Positions 13,601 to 28,600 of a DNA stretch of 64,000 nucleotides are shown piece after piece. The notes below the pieces were generated by a model. The model was not told the origin of the DNA and made no database searches. It saw only the letters and a list, made by a program, of their open reading frames with translations. The position numbers and the translations under genes are program-made. How positions within the stretch are numbered: position 1 is the stretch's first letter; the number at the start of each line of letters is the position of its first letter. Origin of the DNA: Glandiceps talaboti (Eukaryota > Hemichordata > Enteropneusta > Spengelidae); assembly GCF_964340395.1 (NCBI RefSeq), contig NC_135554.1, forward strand, positions 2,192,501-2,256,500. The letters are read 5' to 3'.

Positions 13601-16600
13601 TGCAATGCATAACATACCATCAGAAATGCAATGCATTACATATCCCTTGTAATGCAGCACATAACATTACACCTGTAATGCAACACATAACAACATTTGT
13701 AATGCAATGCATAACATAACACTTCTCACATAATACTTAGCATGAGTGGCACCATAGACCCTCCACCAACAGGATACGCAACTGCGGTAAACATCAAAGG
13801 ATTTCTCTCAGTCAGAAATGATTCTTGAAATTTTGAGTCCATTTATTGATGCTTTTTATCACGTTTTCATATTTTATGCTGTTTTCAATGTTCAGGATGA
13901 GGCATGTTATCGTAACTACATTGAAAATAAACGTAAACATCCAATACGTGGTTGCCATTTTACCTCTATTGTCTCGGTTGATATATTCACAGAAAACGAT
14001 ACATTTCTTCAAAATCACGTCTTCAAAACGATTTCTAGAGTACTAGACTTCAAATTTCTGGTTGCTAGTCGATTGTCTTTGCGGAATTTGAAACTTTACA
14101 TTGTTCTCAGCCGAACCATGACCGAACTAACTGAGAAAATGAGATGTACTCCAACTTTGACTGGAGAGATTGTATTTACGCAGATTACCTTTCAAGTTGT
14201 GCTCAATTTTAATCTTTGAATGAATTGTAACCCATTTTTGTCTTCTTCGAGTTGAACAGTACAAATCTTTTATGTTCTTGAGCGTAGTACATGTGCTGAC
14301 GTGTTATGTAGGGCTATTAAAATGGCATAAAAATGCATGGCATTATAGAAATGTACGAAATTCGTAGACATACCAGTTCAATCGACTGTGTTTCACAAAA
14401 TTGTACATCATTCTTCAAATTCTAGAGGCAGGCATTGATTTTAAAATATCTTCTGCAATAGTCGCAGAAAAAACAATTGAATTGTAGATTTGTATCTAAA
14501 CTTCCGGTCTTTCTCACGCTTATCGCATATGTTCGGCCACTAACAGCCTGTGTACGTTTCTGATCGCATATGTTCGGCCACTAACAGCCTGTGTACGTTT
14601 CTGAAAATTGCATATGTTCGGCCACTAACAGCCTGTATACGTTTCTGATCGCATATGTTCGGCCACTAACAGCCTGTGTACGTTTCTGAAAATTGCATAT
14701 TTTCATCATAATGGTTCGTTATCATTTCCAGGATTTTGTATGGCTTCATGATATAATGTGTCTTCGAATGATGCAATTGTGGCATGGGAACCCATTAGTG
14801 GAGGAAAGTACTTTGTGTTCCTATAAACATGGCGTATGACAGTATCAATGCTGTTATCCGCTCATTGGGAAGGTTGATGACCCCACCCCCCACCACCCTT
14901 GTGTATACATAGCTGACAAAAATCAAAATCGTCGTCAAAGACACCAGAAAATTGATGATCCTCACTGGAAGACGCCATGCCATGATGTGTTGTGGTCATC
15001 AACATAGATTAGCATAACCATGTATAATCTCTTCTCGTCTTTTGTGAGATTTTATGTGCGATTTATGTAGCATTGTGAGGTTTTTACATCCTGGACAGGA
15101 AGTCTTCATTACCGCTGTAGTAACAGGATTAATTAAAGTTAATGTAGGCAAACAGAGTTTGATGCTATGGAAATGCTGCAGTTACGTATCCTGTTGATTT
15201 AGGGTCTGTGGTGGCACAGACACAGCACTTGCAAAATTGTTATGAAAGACTTGTAACTTACAGCTTTAAGGGAACACTAATAATGTCACACTTATAATAT
15301 GTCTACATACCTGGCTTGAACTAGACTTTGAACATGTGCTTGCTAATGTCAATAAAGGAGCCTAAATGGGAAAATTATGCATAGCAATTAGTTAGTCATG
15401 ATATCATTGGATGGCTGGCAAGGCAACCACAGTACTACATGTATTTGACTGCATAGTTTACAGACATCCTGTCAAATTCCTGTGTTGCCATTACATAATG
15501 TTCTGAAATTACATACATCCCCTGAATGAGTTGTGAAACTATTGATACATGTAAAGAGGAATGAATCTCCGGGCTTACAGAAGATATTTGGCATAAACTA
15601 AAATTAAATAAATTTTCAATAATGTTACACTTGTAATGCGACACTTGTAATGCCACACTTGTAATGTAACACTTGTAATGCAACACTTGTAATGTGACAC
15701 TTGTAATGTGACACTTGTAATGCCACACTTGCAATGTGACACTTGTAATGTGACACTTGTAATGCCACACTTGTAATGTGACACTTGTAATGTGACACTT
15801 GTAATGCCACACTTGCAATGTGACACTTGTAATGTGACACTTGCAATGCGACACTTGTAACACTTGTAATGCAACACTTGCAATGTGACACTTGTAATGC
15901 AACACTTGCAATGCGACACTTGCAATGCCACACTTGCAATGTGACACTTGTAATGTGACACTTGCAATGCCACACTTGCAATGCCACACTTGCAATGTAA
16001 CACTTGTAATGCCACACTTGCAATGTGACACTTGTAATGCGACACTTGCAATGCGACACTTGCAATGTGACACTTGCAATGTGACACTTGTAATGTGACA
16101 CTTGTAATGCAACACTTGCAATGTGACACTTGTAATGCGACACTTGCAATGCGACACTTGCAATGTGACACTTGTAATGTGACACTTGCAATGCGACACT
16201 TGTAATGTGACACTTGCAATGTGACACTTGCAATGCAACACTTGTAATGCAACACTTGCAATGTAACACTTGTAATACGACACTTGCAATGTAACACTTG
16301 TAATGTGACACTTGCAATGCGACACTTGCAATGTAACACTTGTAATGTGACACTTGCAATGCGACACTTGCAATGCGACACTTGCAATGTGACACTTGTA
16401 ATGTGACACTTGCAATGTGACACTTGCAATGCAACACTTATAATGTGACACTTGCAATGCAACACTTGTAATGCAACACTTATAATGTGACACTTGTTAG
16501 GTAACACTTCTAATGTGACACTTGTGAGGTAACACTTTTAATGTGACACTTGTGAGGTAACACTTCTAATGTGACACTTGTGAGGTAACACTCTTGACAC

Positions 16601-19600
16601 AACTTATTATGATTGCCTTAATTCTAATTCCCAATATTTTAATGACTGTTTTCATTTCATATATGGCAGACTCAGAAAAAAGCTGAGAGTAGTGAGCCAG
16701 TGAAAGATATTTCACATCTTGTCCGTAGAAAGGTATGTTGAAGTATATTTCTTGGATAACTTTAAATAAGTAACTGAAAGACTTGTATCAAGAATTATAT
16801 ACCAATTTAGACAAATAATTAATATATGATTTAGTTTAGAACGAAATCTACATATAAAAACAATCCCATTGTGAAGTAGATCCCTTGCCATTTATCCTTC
16901 TTGCTTGAAGACTTCACAGTATTCTATAGTAAGGAATGCAGTATCAAATGTGTTATGTTCCACTTACCAAAGTTCTACCCATTTAATTCCTAAGGGTCAC
17001 AAGATTGCGCACCCAGATTTGGCAAAGTGAGGGCTAAAATTTGGTCATAGCTGCTGAATGTATGGTGAATGTATGGCAATACACAGACATAAATAGGTCT
17101 AAAAAGAACTGTTTTTAAAGGACATTCATGCTTACTATTGTTGTATGTACAATATTTTGTGGAATTTGAAGCATGCATTCTTTAGATATAACTGAATTAT
17201 TCCACAACTACATGTACTGAGCAGATTAGGCTGAAATTCGGTCGAAGCATTCTTAGGGGTGTTTACAGTAACAATTGTTCATGATCCCATCAGTGATATG
17301 TAAATGAGGAATAAAAATGTGTCTTTTTAGCACAACTGAACTGATAAGGTCCAGTAGTGCTATGGGCATGGCAAAGCGCGTGTGTGTGTGAGTGTGTAAA
17401 CAACTTAAAAGTCAAAACTTAGTCATTTCCATGATATTTGATGGGTGTATTACATTGGGTGTCCAGTTGGGAAAGTGTTCAAATCAAAATGATCTTGCCA
17501 CTGGAGTGTGATTTGGGTCGATCAAAAAATGTGATTTTTGGTAAAAAAACTTGAACCCAAAAATTCTGGGCAGATCGGTCTGAAATTTTGTGGGACCATT
17601 CTTAGGGGTGTTTAGATTGAGAATTGTATATGACATGATGATTCCATCAGTAATATGTAAATTAGGGTTAAAAATGTGTATTTTGGTCAAAAATCTTTAA
17701 TTCCTAAACTACTGAGCAGATTGGGCTAAAATTTAATAGGGATGCATCTGGGGGTGTATAGATGAAGAAATATTAAGCATATAATGATCTCATCAGTGAT
17801 ATGCAAATTAGGTGTACAAATGAGAATTTTGGTCAAAAACTTGTATCTCTAAAAGTACTTGCTTGGTCAATGAGACTGAACCTTGGTGCGATGTTTCTAT
17901 AAGTGTTATTCTGTAGATTTCCTTCAAAAGATTTAGACACAATTGACCCTAGCAACCATGACCCTGCCCTTGGCAACCACTTGGCAGTATATTTTGGTTA
18001 AATAACATCATCTGGTAGGCAAGCGAATAAACATTTTTAAAATGCATGCAAATACCCCTAGCAACCATGACCATCATGCCCATAGCAACAGCCATACGGT
18101 GGTGTATTTCACAAGGATAAGGATTTATAAACAAGTGATTAAACATTCAAAAAATGTATGTAAATATGCCTAGCAACAAGACCATGCCCATAGCAACAGC
18201 CAAATTATCTCGTATATTGCAAAGATAACAGGGATTAATAGACAAACGAATAAACATTTTAAAATGTTAGCAAATATACTTGGCAACAAGAGCATACCCA
18301 TAGCAACAGCCATATGATGATTGTATATCGCAAAGATAACATCAGGGATTCATAGACAAGTGAATGAGCATGGTTTATAGCACACTTTTATTTCGGCATC
18401 ACAACAAGTTGATTGATTGACTGAATCAGATGTTGATTTAATCCTTCTATTAACATGACAATCAAAAGTTCAAAAATCATCAAAAAATAACTTCAGCAAC
18501 AGGTCTAGTAATTCCAAACAGATTTTCACATTTTTTCACGTGATAGTTGAAACAGATGAAAGTCGCTGTCAATGTGTTCATCACACATGTCATGATGATG
18601 CAGTGCATGTTTATTTGAGCCGTTAAAATCAACGTGTAAAATTACAGAAACGTTAAACATGCAAATAAAAAACAAAAGAAACAACTTGAACACTATAAAA
18701 GCATAAGAACTGGTAAATATAATTTCCTTTCGAAAGTATGTTTTGCAGAGGCAGTAAAATGTTTTACAATTTCAATTGCAGCATGAGTTTGTTGTTTACT
18801 TGTATGGATGTCATGGTACATGAAGTAGCTGCATGGGATGGGTCTTTCATTTCCAAACCCACTAATCAACAATAGCATACAAAAGACACAAATCTAAAAG
18901 CAAATCTAACCTGTGCAGTCATAAGCAGCCGCAAGGCAAACATTGGCGGCACTAAACAAGACAAACACTTGATCAATATTTTAGCATAACTCGATACCTC
19001 TAACTCGACGAAAGATCATAATTTGGAAGCCATCCCTTACAACTGATGACAAACCCCAACATGGGAGTTTTAAAAAAAGCAGCATAATCACTTTATGTGA
19101 ATGAATCCAACAGGAACTCAAGGCTGATGGCTTTCATCATGATCAATTTAAAACACTATCCACTTATATTACATACTTTTTATCGGGCACATCAATATAC
19201 TATCTATATGTGCAGGGGTCAAAATAATGAAAAATTTCGCTTGTCCACTGAGCAAGTAGAAAACAAAAAGTACTTGCCCATTCCTAATAGTGGGGTATTT
19301 TTGTGTGGCTTACAAATGCACTGTTGTGATTGATTGGTCTTTCTTTTGTTTATTATCAAAAAATGTCTCTGAAAGTTTCTGTGGGTACTGAAAAGTTCTC
19401 TCCACAATAAAGTGGTTTTTTTAACAGGCGTTGTAGATAATATGGCCTAATTAATATTCATACTATATAGCATAACATACAATTTATTGTTCACCTGTAA
19501 AAAGTAGTTGTTAAAATAATCGAGTTTTTCAGGGCTTTCATAAGCTATCAATATAAAAAAATGAACATTTATTTCAACACATATAAAACCTTTCTGAGTA

Positions 19601-22600
19601 TTTCCTTTTGCACCATGTCAATATATTTTCTTTCCTTCCTCATCCACACCAACTATTTTTCTCCCACAAACTTTGCAGTTGATTCAAACACCCAAAACCT
19701 GAAAAATCATGCTGTAATTTACTATTGTTGAACAATGTTCATTGAGTCACTAGTCATTCCAGGTATGTTTTCTTGATAGAGTAAACAAAGTATGTCAAGG
19801 ACAGCTGGTCCAGATTGTTTTGAAAAGTGGTCAGTCAAGAAAGACATCTTCTCAATATTGCTACAATGTTATAATTTTCCAGACTTGTTGGCACCTTCGT
19901 TATACAATGTATCCAAAATCCTATCAGACATGTGCAGTGTCTGATAAGTACAGCATGAACACAGGCAAAAACACATCCCTGATCAATAATCATACGAAAT
20001 TCTCCTTGACCCTTGGGACAAGTACTTTTCAAAACAACTTGCCCAAGCCTTCAAATCACTTGCCAGGGGCAAGTAAAAAGGCCATTATTTCGAACCCTGG
20101 TGTGGATATTGAATAAGCAAACAATGTTAGCGGAACCCTATCCCCTACGCACCTAATTTCATTTGAATTGAACCAACTGTTTTTGAGAGAAAACGATGAC
20201 ACAAACAGACAGACACACACAGGCTTTTCATCCCTAATATATAACCCTCCGTATGAAAGGTAAAAGTGAATGGCAATATTATGTTTGCTATCTCTATGCA
20301 ACTAAAGTTGACTATTCTGGCTACAAAACAGCACTCCCAGTGGCCAAAACATGAAAGCTTTTTTCTCTCTGGTAACTTGAATATGACAGTACACAATTTT
20401 GGGTAATAAATGCAATTATGAGAGTGTTAGATTCACACCTTGAAGTCAAGGTTTTAGTTGGTGATGTTAGCCCCCAAAGGGTGAAGCCCAACAGGGGTTA
20501 CTACGTTGGCTCAGTCCGTCCGTATCCACCTGTATCTCCAATATGCATTCGCCAATTTCAACCAAACCTGGTACAAATGTCATGTTATAAAGGGCATATG
20601 CACACCACTTGGTTTTACAACCCCGCGCGGCCACGGGAACAGTGAAATGGTGGCTATATTTGTTGTAAATAATCACACTTTGCCCAATAACTCTTGAAGT
20701 TTAACAGATAGAGACCTCATTCAAGGTTCTTCACCAATGTTATCAATCATGAGCTATTTAATGGCACATGGACTTTTGACCTTGACCTCCATCTTCAAGG
20801 TCAAATAGCCATATTATTGTCAAAGTGTGTTTGTTGTATATCTCTGATATGCGTGGACTGATTTCAACCAAACTTTGTACAAATGTCAGATGCTATAGTC
20901 TGCATATACTTCGTTTCACAACCCCCATGATAACAGCAAAATGGCGGCCATATTTGCCATAAATATTCACATTTTGGCCGATACTTCTTGATGCTTAACA
21001 GATAGAAACCCTATTCAAGTGCCTTCATCATGCTTATCAATGATGTCTAATGACACACTGACTTCTGACCTTGACCTTCATCTTCAGGGTCAAATTGCTA
21101 TGTCTTCCTATTTTGAAATCATTAAAATAATATAAATATTAATGCTAATGTGCCTGAAATTGTCAAGGATCTACACAATAGATAAGAAATGAACAACCCT
21201 TTGAGGTGTTGTCAGTGTATTTTTTTGATTACCTTAAAGGCCATGCCATAGTTCAAGGTATATATTATCCACCAACCTAATAATTCAAGGTAGATATTAT
21301 CCACCAACCTAATAATTCAAGGTATATATTATCCACCAACCTAATAATTCAAGGTAGATATTATCCACCAACCTAATAATTCAAGGTATATATTATCCAC
21401 CAACCTAATAATTCAAGGTATATATTATCCACCAACCTAATAATTCAAGGTATATATTATCCACCAACCTAATAATTCAAGGTAGATATTATCCACCAAC
21501 CTAATAATTCAAGGTAGATATTATCCACCAACCTAATAATTCAAGGTATATATTATCCACCAACCTGATAATTCAAGGTATATATCATCCACCAACCTAA
21601 TAATTCAAGGTAGATATTGTCCACCAACCTAATAATTCAAGGTAGATATTATCCACCAACCTAATAATTCAAGGTAGATATTATCCACCAACCTAATAAT
21701 TCAAGGTAGATATTATCCACCAACCTAATAATTCAAGGTAGATATTATCCACCAACCTAATAATTCAAGGTAGATATTATCCACCAGCCTAATAATTCAA
21801 GGTAGATATCATCCACCAACCTAATAATTCAAGGTAGATATTATCCACCAACCTAATAATTCAAGGTAGATATTATCCACCAACCTAATAATTCAAGGTA
21901 GATATTATCCACCAACCTAATAATTCAAGGTAGATATTGTCCACCAACCTAATAATTCAAGGTATATATTATCCACCAACCTAATAGTTCAAGGTAGATA
22001 TTATCCACAAATCTATAATTCAAGGTATATATTATCCACCAACCTAATAATTCAAGGTAGATATTATCCACCAACCTAATAATTCAAGGTATATATTATC
22101 CACCAACCTAATAGTTCAAGATAGATATTATCCACAAATCTATAATTCAAGGTATATATTATCCACCAACCTAATAATTCAAGGTAGATATTATCCACCA
22201 GCCTAATAATTCAAGGTAGATATTATCCACCAACCTAATAATTCAAGGTATATATTATCCACCAACCTAATAATACAAGGTATATATTATCCACAAATCT
22301 ATAATTCAAGGTAGATATTATCCACCAACCTAATAATACAAGGTATATATTATCCACCAACCTAATAATTCAAGGTATATATTATCCACCAACCTAATAA
22401 TTCAAGGTATATATTATCCACCAACCTAATAGTTCAAGGTAGATATTGTCCACCAACCTAATAATTCAAGGTATATATTATCCACCAACCTAATAATTCA
22501 AGGTAGATATTGTCCACCAACCTAATAATTCAAGGTAGATATTATCCACCAACCTAATAATTCAAGGTATATATTATCCACCAACCTAATAATTCAAGGT

Positions 22601-25600
22601 AGATATTATATACCAGGGCTCGAAATTAACGGTAGCCCCGTGTCATTTGGCTACCAATGTCTGTCTCTTGGCTACCAAATTATGTGAGTGGTAGCCCAAT
22701 TGGGCTACTAAGTTTTGAATGAAACTGTGACACCCTGACTCCGACACCTTCCCGGGCCGGGGGCCTCCTAGGTCGCAGTCCTGTGGGACGTGTTCTCGCC
22801 AAAATTAGCGTCAAAATCTGTGCGTCTTTTCCAAATTTGCATCCACACTACATGTATATCAAATGTACACGAAATACATGTACACTGTACACGTCATTCT
22901 TCCGTTCATCGTATACACAGCTTGTACTTCCAAAATGTCACAACAAAACATTTATATGCAACAATATTCTGTATAGCGATTTAATGTTATCTTTCTGTAC
23001 TTTCAATTTCCCATGGTTATCACTCTCTGGAAATCTGCTCTCCGGCCCGGGCCCTTCCAGTTCTTCTCGGAGTCGGAGTACAGTACACTCTCGGTACAGC
23101 ACTGCTGCAGTAACTAAATTCCATAACATTAATGACAGCTTTAACTTTCAACTTGACATAGACACAGTTGTAATGGTGTTTGATAAAATTTTATGCTGAT
23201 GAGAACTGTTAACTTGGTATACACCTACAGATTCGTTTATTCTTGAACGATGCCTAAAACATTCCGTGTATAAACCACGCTCACGCAACCCCTGAGAGCA
23301 TGCAGTGGTGAATGGTAAATTCACGTAATGCATTCGATCTAGTAGTAGTAGCAAAGCTCAAAAGAAAGTTGAAGTTTTAGTGAGAATGAAATGGTGACAT
23401 GATGATTTGAATTTATCTGAGTGAAGTTTTCAGCATGGACCGTCTGCTGATGTGGTCTTAGACTCTGTTTGATTATCTCTTCGCCCATGAATGGAAGGGG
23501 CTTTGCCGTAATGGCCGTCATGTATTGATACAAATCCTGTCTAACCCGTCTGTAAGTAACCAATCACGTGGATAGATAATTATAACAGCACATAGTTTCT
23601 AAACTACCCAAGACGTAGTCTCCACATCAGGAAATGGCCATGGGGCTTATGAAACTGTTTATACGTTTTCCATACGTTGAATCATATTCAAATTTTACAG
23701 GTCTCACTGCACCAAGAGATTTAGATAATAGTTACAAGTACGAACTGCGACTAAATATTTCTACTTCATTGCAATTAATGATAACCGTACGTTGTAACAG
23801 TAAGCCTCATACGGTCCCTCTTTATGACACGTCCCCAGAGACACATACATGCAAAAAATTGCGTCCCCAATGTCAAATATGGCATGAAATACACACAAAT
23901 AACGTGTTAACGTGACTCTTAAGGTATTCAATCAATCATCGAATTCAATACATCATATAGTTACATATATACACAGACACCATTAATTTAGGAATGAATG
24001 CATATGGGCTACCAGTCATTGCTCTCGGGCTACCAAATTTAAAAGATGGTAGCCCACCTGGGCTACCAAGAAAAAAAACTAATTTCGAGCCCTGTATACC
24101 AACCTAGTAATTCAACGTAGCAAATTCAGAGGAACGTTCATGACTCCTTAACAGTGTGATATTCAATTTCAGAGGAAACCTGAAGAAGAAAGCCCCAAGG
24201 AGGATGGTACAACCGATTCCAAAAAAGCACGTTCAGAAGAGACTGGTAATGGTGATGTGAATACCAATGGTGTTAATGGTGATGATAAGGTGAATGGTGT
24301 CAATGGCATAGATAAATCACCTGAAAAAGGAAAGGTTGGTGGCTTACTCACTGTACTGTGTACATGTATGTCTTTGATGGTAAATGAGTTGCGCTGTGTG
24401 CTGTACTTGACGTTTTTCGTTCCTCTGTTTTAATGTGTTTAATTCCATTTGCAGGGTATTTGTATATCAATAATTCTGAAATATTGAATTTTAATTTACA
24501 TGAATGTATGGTCAGTAACTTGACCAAGGAATTGGGGAAAATTGGATAGGCAACTGGAAAATCATTCAGCAAATGAACACCTATTGTTAGCATGGACTAG
24601 CATATGGGTAAACATTTTTAAAAACTGTACAGTTGTGCTACAACACCATTGGTGGTATTTTCTATTTCATCGTGGTAAACACAGAGTGTAAACACAGTAT
24701 CGCCCCAATATGTAATATTAACCCAGTATGTAATAACACCTTAACCAAATATGTAATATTAACCCAGTATGTAATAACACCTTAACCAAATATGTAATAT
24801 TAACCCAGTATGTAATAACACCTTAACCAAATATGTAATATTAACCCAATATGTAATAACACCTTAACCAAATATGTAATATTAAGGTAGCGGGAAAGGC
24901 TAGGACGTCAGTTGAATTTGCATATAAACACTTCATAAAAAACTTGAAGCAGTCACTAGAAACTATTTTTCACACGCAAAAAAAAAATCCATTCATAGTT
25001 GGAGACACTACACACGAATTAAATATCCCAACATTGGAAAGTTTTCTGTGTAGCTGGGGGGTTTGATACGCCCTCTACGAGGGAAATGGGGAATACATCC
25101 ACGCCTACAGTAAAGTCTGAAGACCTTCAAATGATGGTGTAAACTGTAATAATAATCTGACAGCATTTCGAAACACCACTTTAAAACAATTTGCAAATGA
25201 AACCGCCATCGGATATAAAAAGAAAAACTTACTCGCTGCATAATACTAACGTGTCACGTTGCACAATTACTACTATACTAGCCCAAAGCTTGAAGTCCAA
25301 AGGTTACATGTTTACACATTCAATGATTCATATTTTGGTTGCTTTGATCGTAACACAAATTTGAAAAAGCGAGAATTGTTTTTAACGGATGGCAAAATAT
25401 TTCATCATGTGGGACACAGTATTAGGTAAATTGACTGCAAACTAAATTCACAATTGCAAGTCAAAACTACATGTACGGGAGTCACTCAAAGTACGGTACT
25501 TTCGGTGACCTTGCACTGTACAAGTACGCGATTACCAAAAACTAACTAATTTGACAGAAGACATGTTTATTCGTACAAAACTGTCGAATCAAAATCATGC

Positions 25601-28600
25601 TTTTACTATGTGTATTGAACTGAGTTTGATGTCACACATACTGGGTGTTTAGAGTTTCTCTTTCGCTTCAAGTTCCAGAGCTTGTTGTTGGTACATGGTG
25701 TTGCATGTAGCTCTGTGACGGAGGTATCAGTCCTCGATGAGTTTTCCTTATTTTTCTCAGATGCTAAAACTCAGACAGAGCCTTCATGCTTGTTCTTACC
25801 TTCTCTATCTTACTTAGGGGCGTCATCGAAATCAAAAGCATCGTAATTACGCGTCGCTACGAGTAAAGACTAGTAACTACTAGTAGCTACGATGTACTAC
25901 GAGAAACGGGAGATAATGAGGTGTGCAGGTTCATGAATAACTGACAATAGATAATAAGTTTACATTTCTTTGTTTCCCTTAACGATGTCGTCTTTACGCG
26001 TAGATACACGTAATTTTTTATCGCCAACACACAATAGATAGTGATTCTCACCTTCCATGTTTCCAATGATGACATCGTCTTCTATCGTAGTTGATCGTAG
26101 TTTGACATAATTTTCGATCGTCAAAGAAAACCACGTACTCAGCCAGTAATGTGCTGATGAAACTAGTACTGCACATGTTTTTATGAGTGCAAGTTCATGG
26201 GCGATATTCATTAAAAAAAACCAATAAGATATGCACGAAATCAAAGTTTCAATATTCAGTACAAACTAACAGTACAACTTACAAGCTCACGCTTGGCGGC
26301 CATGGTAGGGCCAAGAAATGCTGTTGAATTTCCGGGTTGCGGAAGTGCAGTTTTGACTTTTATATCATCGAATAACGGGATTTGTTTTATATATTCTAAA
26401 ACAACAACTAATTTTTTATGTTTCTCAGTACAGTAACATTCCTAAATGATGGGGTTAAGTTGAGAAATCGCAATGTTCGGCAACACGTGGCGTGATGCAT
26501 GATGTCGGTAGATATATAAACATAGAGACGCAAGTGATGAACGTATTCAGTTATTCGTAGCCCGAAATTTCGTTATATAAATGACGTTTTTCCTCAAAAT
26601 TTTGAAGAAACAAAACGTTTTTAGGTGACTTCTAAATCAATCAAATCAAACAATATATTAATGCGAGACAAGCTTTAGTTTTTAATTTGTTTTTGTGGAC
26701 AATGTTCGATTTCGACTGACGAATCCTGCGACTAGAATCTAACACGATCAATGCACCGTTCAGCAGCCAGACGAAAATGGTCGACATGTTTGTTGACCAG
26801 CCGAGAAGTGCATAAGGAACTTGTGAGGCAGTCCGAATAAATAGATGTAAAATCCGACGTTTCGAATAAAAATTCTTCTTCAAGGTATTTTTAGGCAAGA
26901 CATATTAGGTAAACATCTAAATATATCTGAAACACTTAGTTGACTTTACTAGCCGACTGTACGAATGCCATAGAACTTAGAAGGCATCGAATGAATAACA
27001 TTGAAAAAAGTAAGCGTGAAACTGATTTGCGCACAGGAAAGAAAATCTTTTTGTTTCGTTATTTTTTTCACGATGAAGACTACGCGTAAATGGTCGTAGT
27101 TTGGGCTCATGAATAACGGACAATAGGTGTTTACTTTTTATTGTCTACAACCTAAAGTACATGAATATGCGTTGAGACTTATGAATATTCACCGTAGTAC
27201 ATCGTAACTACTAGTAGTTACTAGTCTTTACTCGTAGCGACGCGTAATTACGATGCTTTTGATTTCGATGTCGTCCCTTACTGAGCAAACCATTTTGATA
27301 TTGAATGGCGAATCTCGGTAAAATAACGATTTCTTTGAGCATTTAGTGTAAGTATGGTGTAAGCGTAGCATGTGGTATACGTTACTAAAGAACTCGCTAG
27401 TGAAAGGACTCTACGCATGCGCAGTGTAGTGTCTATTGTTTACGACTCCTTAGCCTAGTTACATAGTATCACATTCTGGTAGACGTTTGACACGTGTCTT
27501 GCTCGAGTGCTTTTCTACACCATACAATCAAGGACACGCCATATTGATAATCTTTACGTTTACTAGAGGGTCTTAACATGTCAGAATGCCAAACACACCA
27601 GCGAATTAGAGCAAAAGAGGTACTGTAAAAATGCTAAAAATACACGAAAAACGTCGTTTTTCACCCTTTGTATCTCTTTTTCAAAGCTTTCGATCTACGT
27701 TGTTACTCATGGCAATGGAATGAAACCTTTTATGGTCGATAAAACGTGATTATATAAAAATTCTCTCGGTGGTTTTTCGACGTAGCAGGTATACTTCGAC
27801 AACAAGGTGTCGCCAAAGTAGCACTCATTTTTTACCGAAATTTACAGTTTTAAAAATTCATTTAAAAAAAACGATGATAGATATCGACAAAAACCACCGA
27901 GAGAAGTTAGAAAATTCTATAAGGAATATTTAAATGCAAAGAAATGATTAAAAGATCATGTAGTTTCCAAGATCGAAATGAAAATATTAAAAAATATTTA
28001 TTTTTCATATTTACTGGTGTCATATTTCATTAATCATAAAGAAACGCAAAATAATAATACTCCTAAAACAATCATATCAAGAAGGATGTTTGCTGCGAGT
28101 TTGGTTGCAATATCTTTATTCTGACATTTTTTATGATTTTTTTTATACAACAAAGAAATGGGAGAAAAATAGCCTTTACTGCTACCTTAACCCAATATGT
28201 AATAACACCTTAACCAAATATGTAATATTAACCCAGTATGTAATAACACCTTAACCAAATATGTAATACTAACCAATACATAATAACACCTTAACCAAAT
28301 ATGTAATATTAACCCAGTATGTAATAACACCTTAACAAATATATAATATTAACCAGTATGTAATAACACCTTAACCAAATATGTAATATTAACCCAATAC
28401 GTAATAACACCTTAACCAAATATGTAATATTAACCCAATACGTAATAACACCTTAACCAAATATGTAATACTAACCCAATACGTAATAACACCTTAACCA
28501 AATATATAATACCAACCAAATATGTAATAACACCTTAACCAAATATGTAATGCCAACCAAATATGTAATAACACCTTAACCAAATATATAATACTAACCA

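Noticed and set aside
13818-14219. 133-codon frame as a gene
   Set aside because: It lies in an inverted-repeat transposon and a NASP intron, and has no recognisable domain; could be a decayed transposon frame but nothing supports it.
15435-16507. 352-, 310- and 270-residue repetitive proteins on the minus strand
   Set aside because: Three overlapping frames are open because the 14-bp unit lacks stops; no start context or homology.
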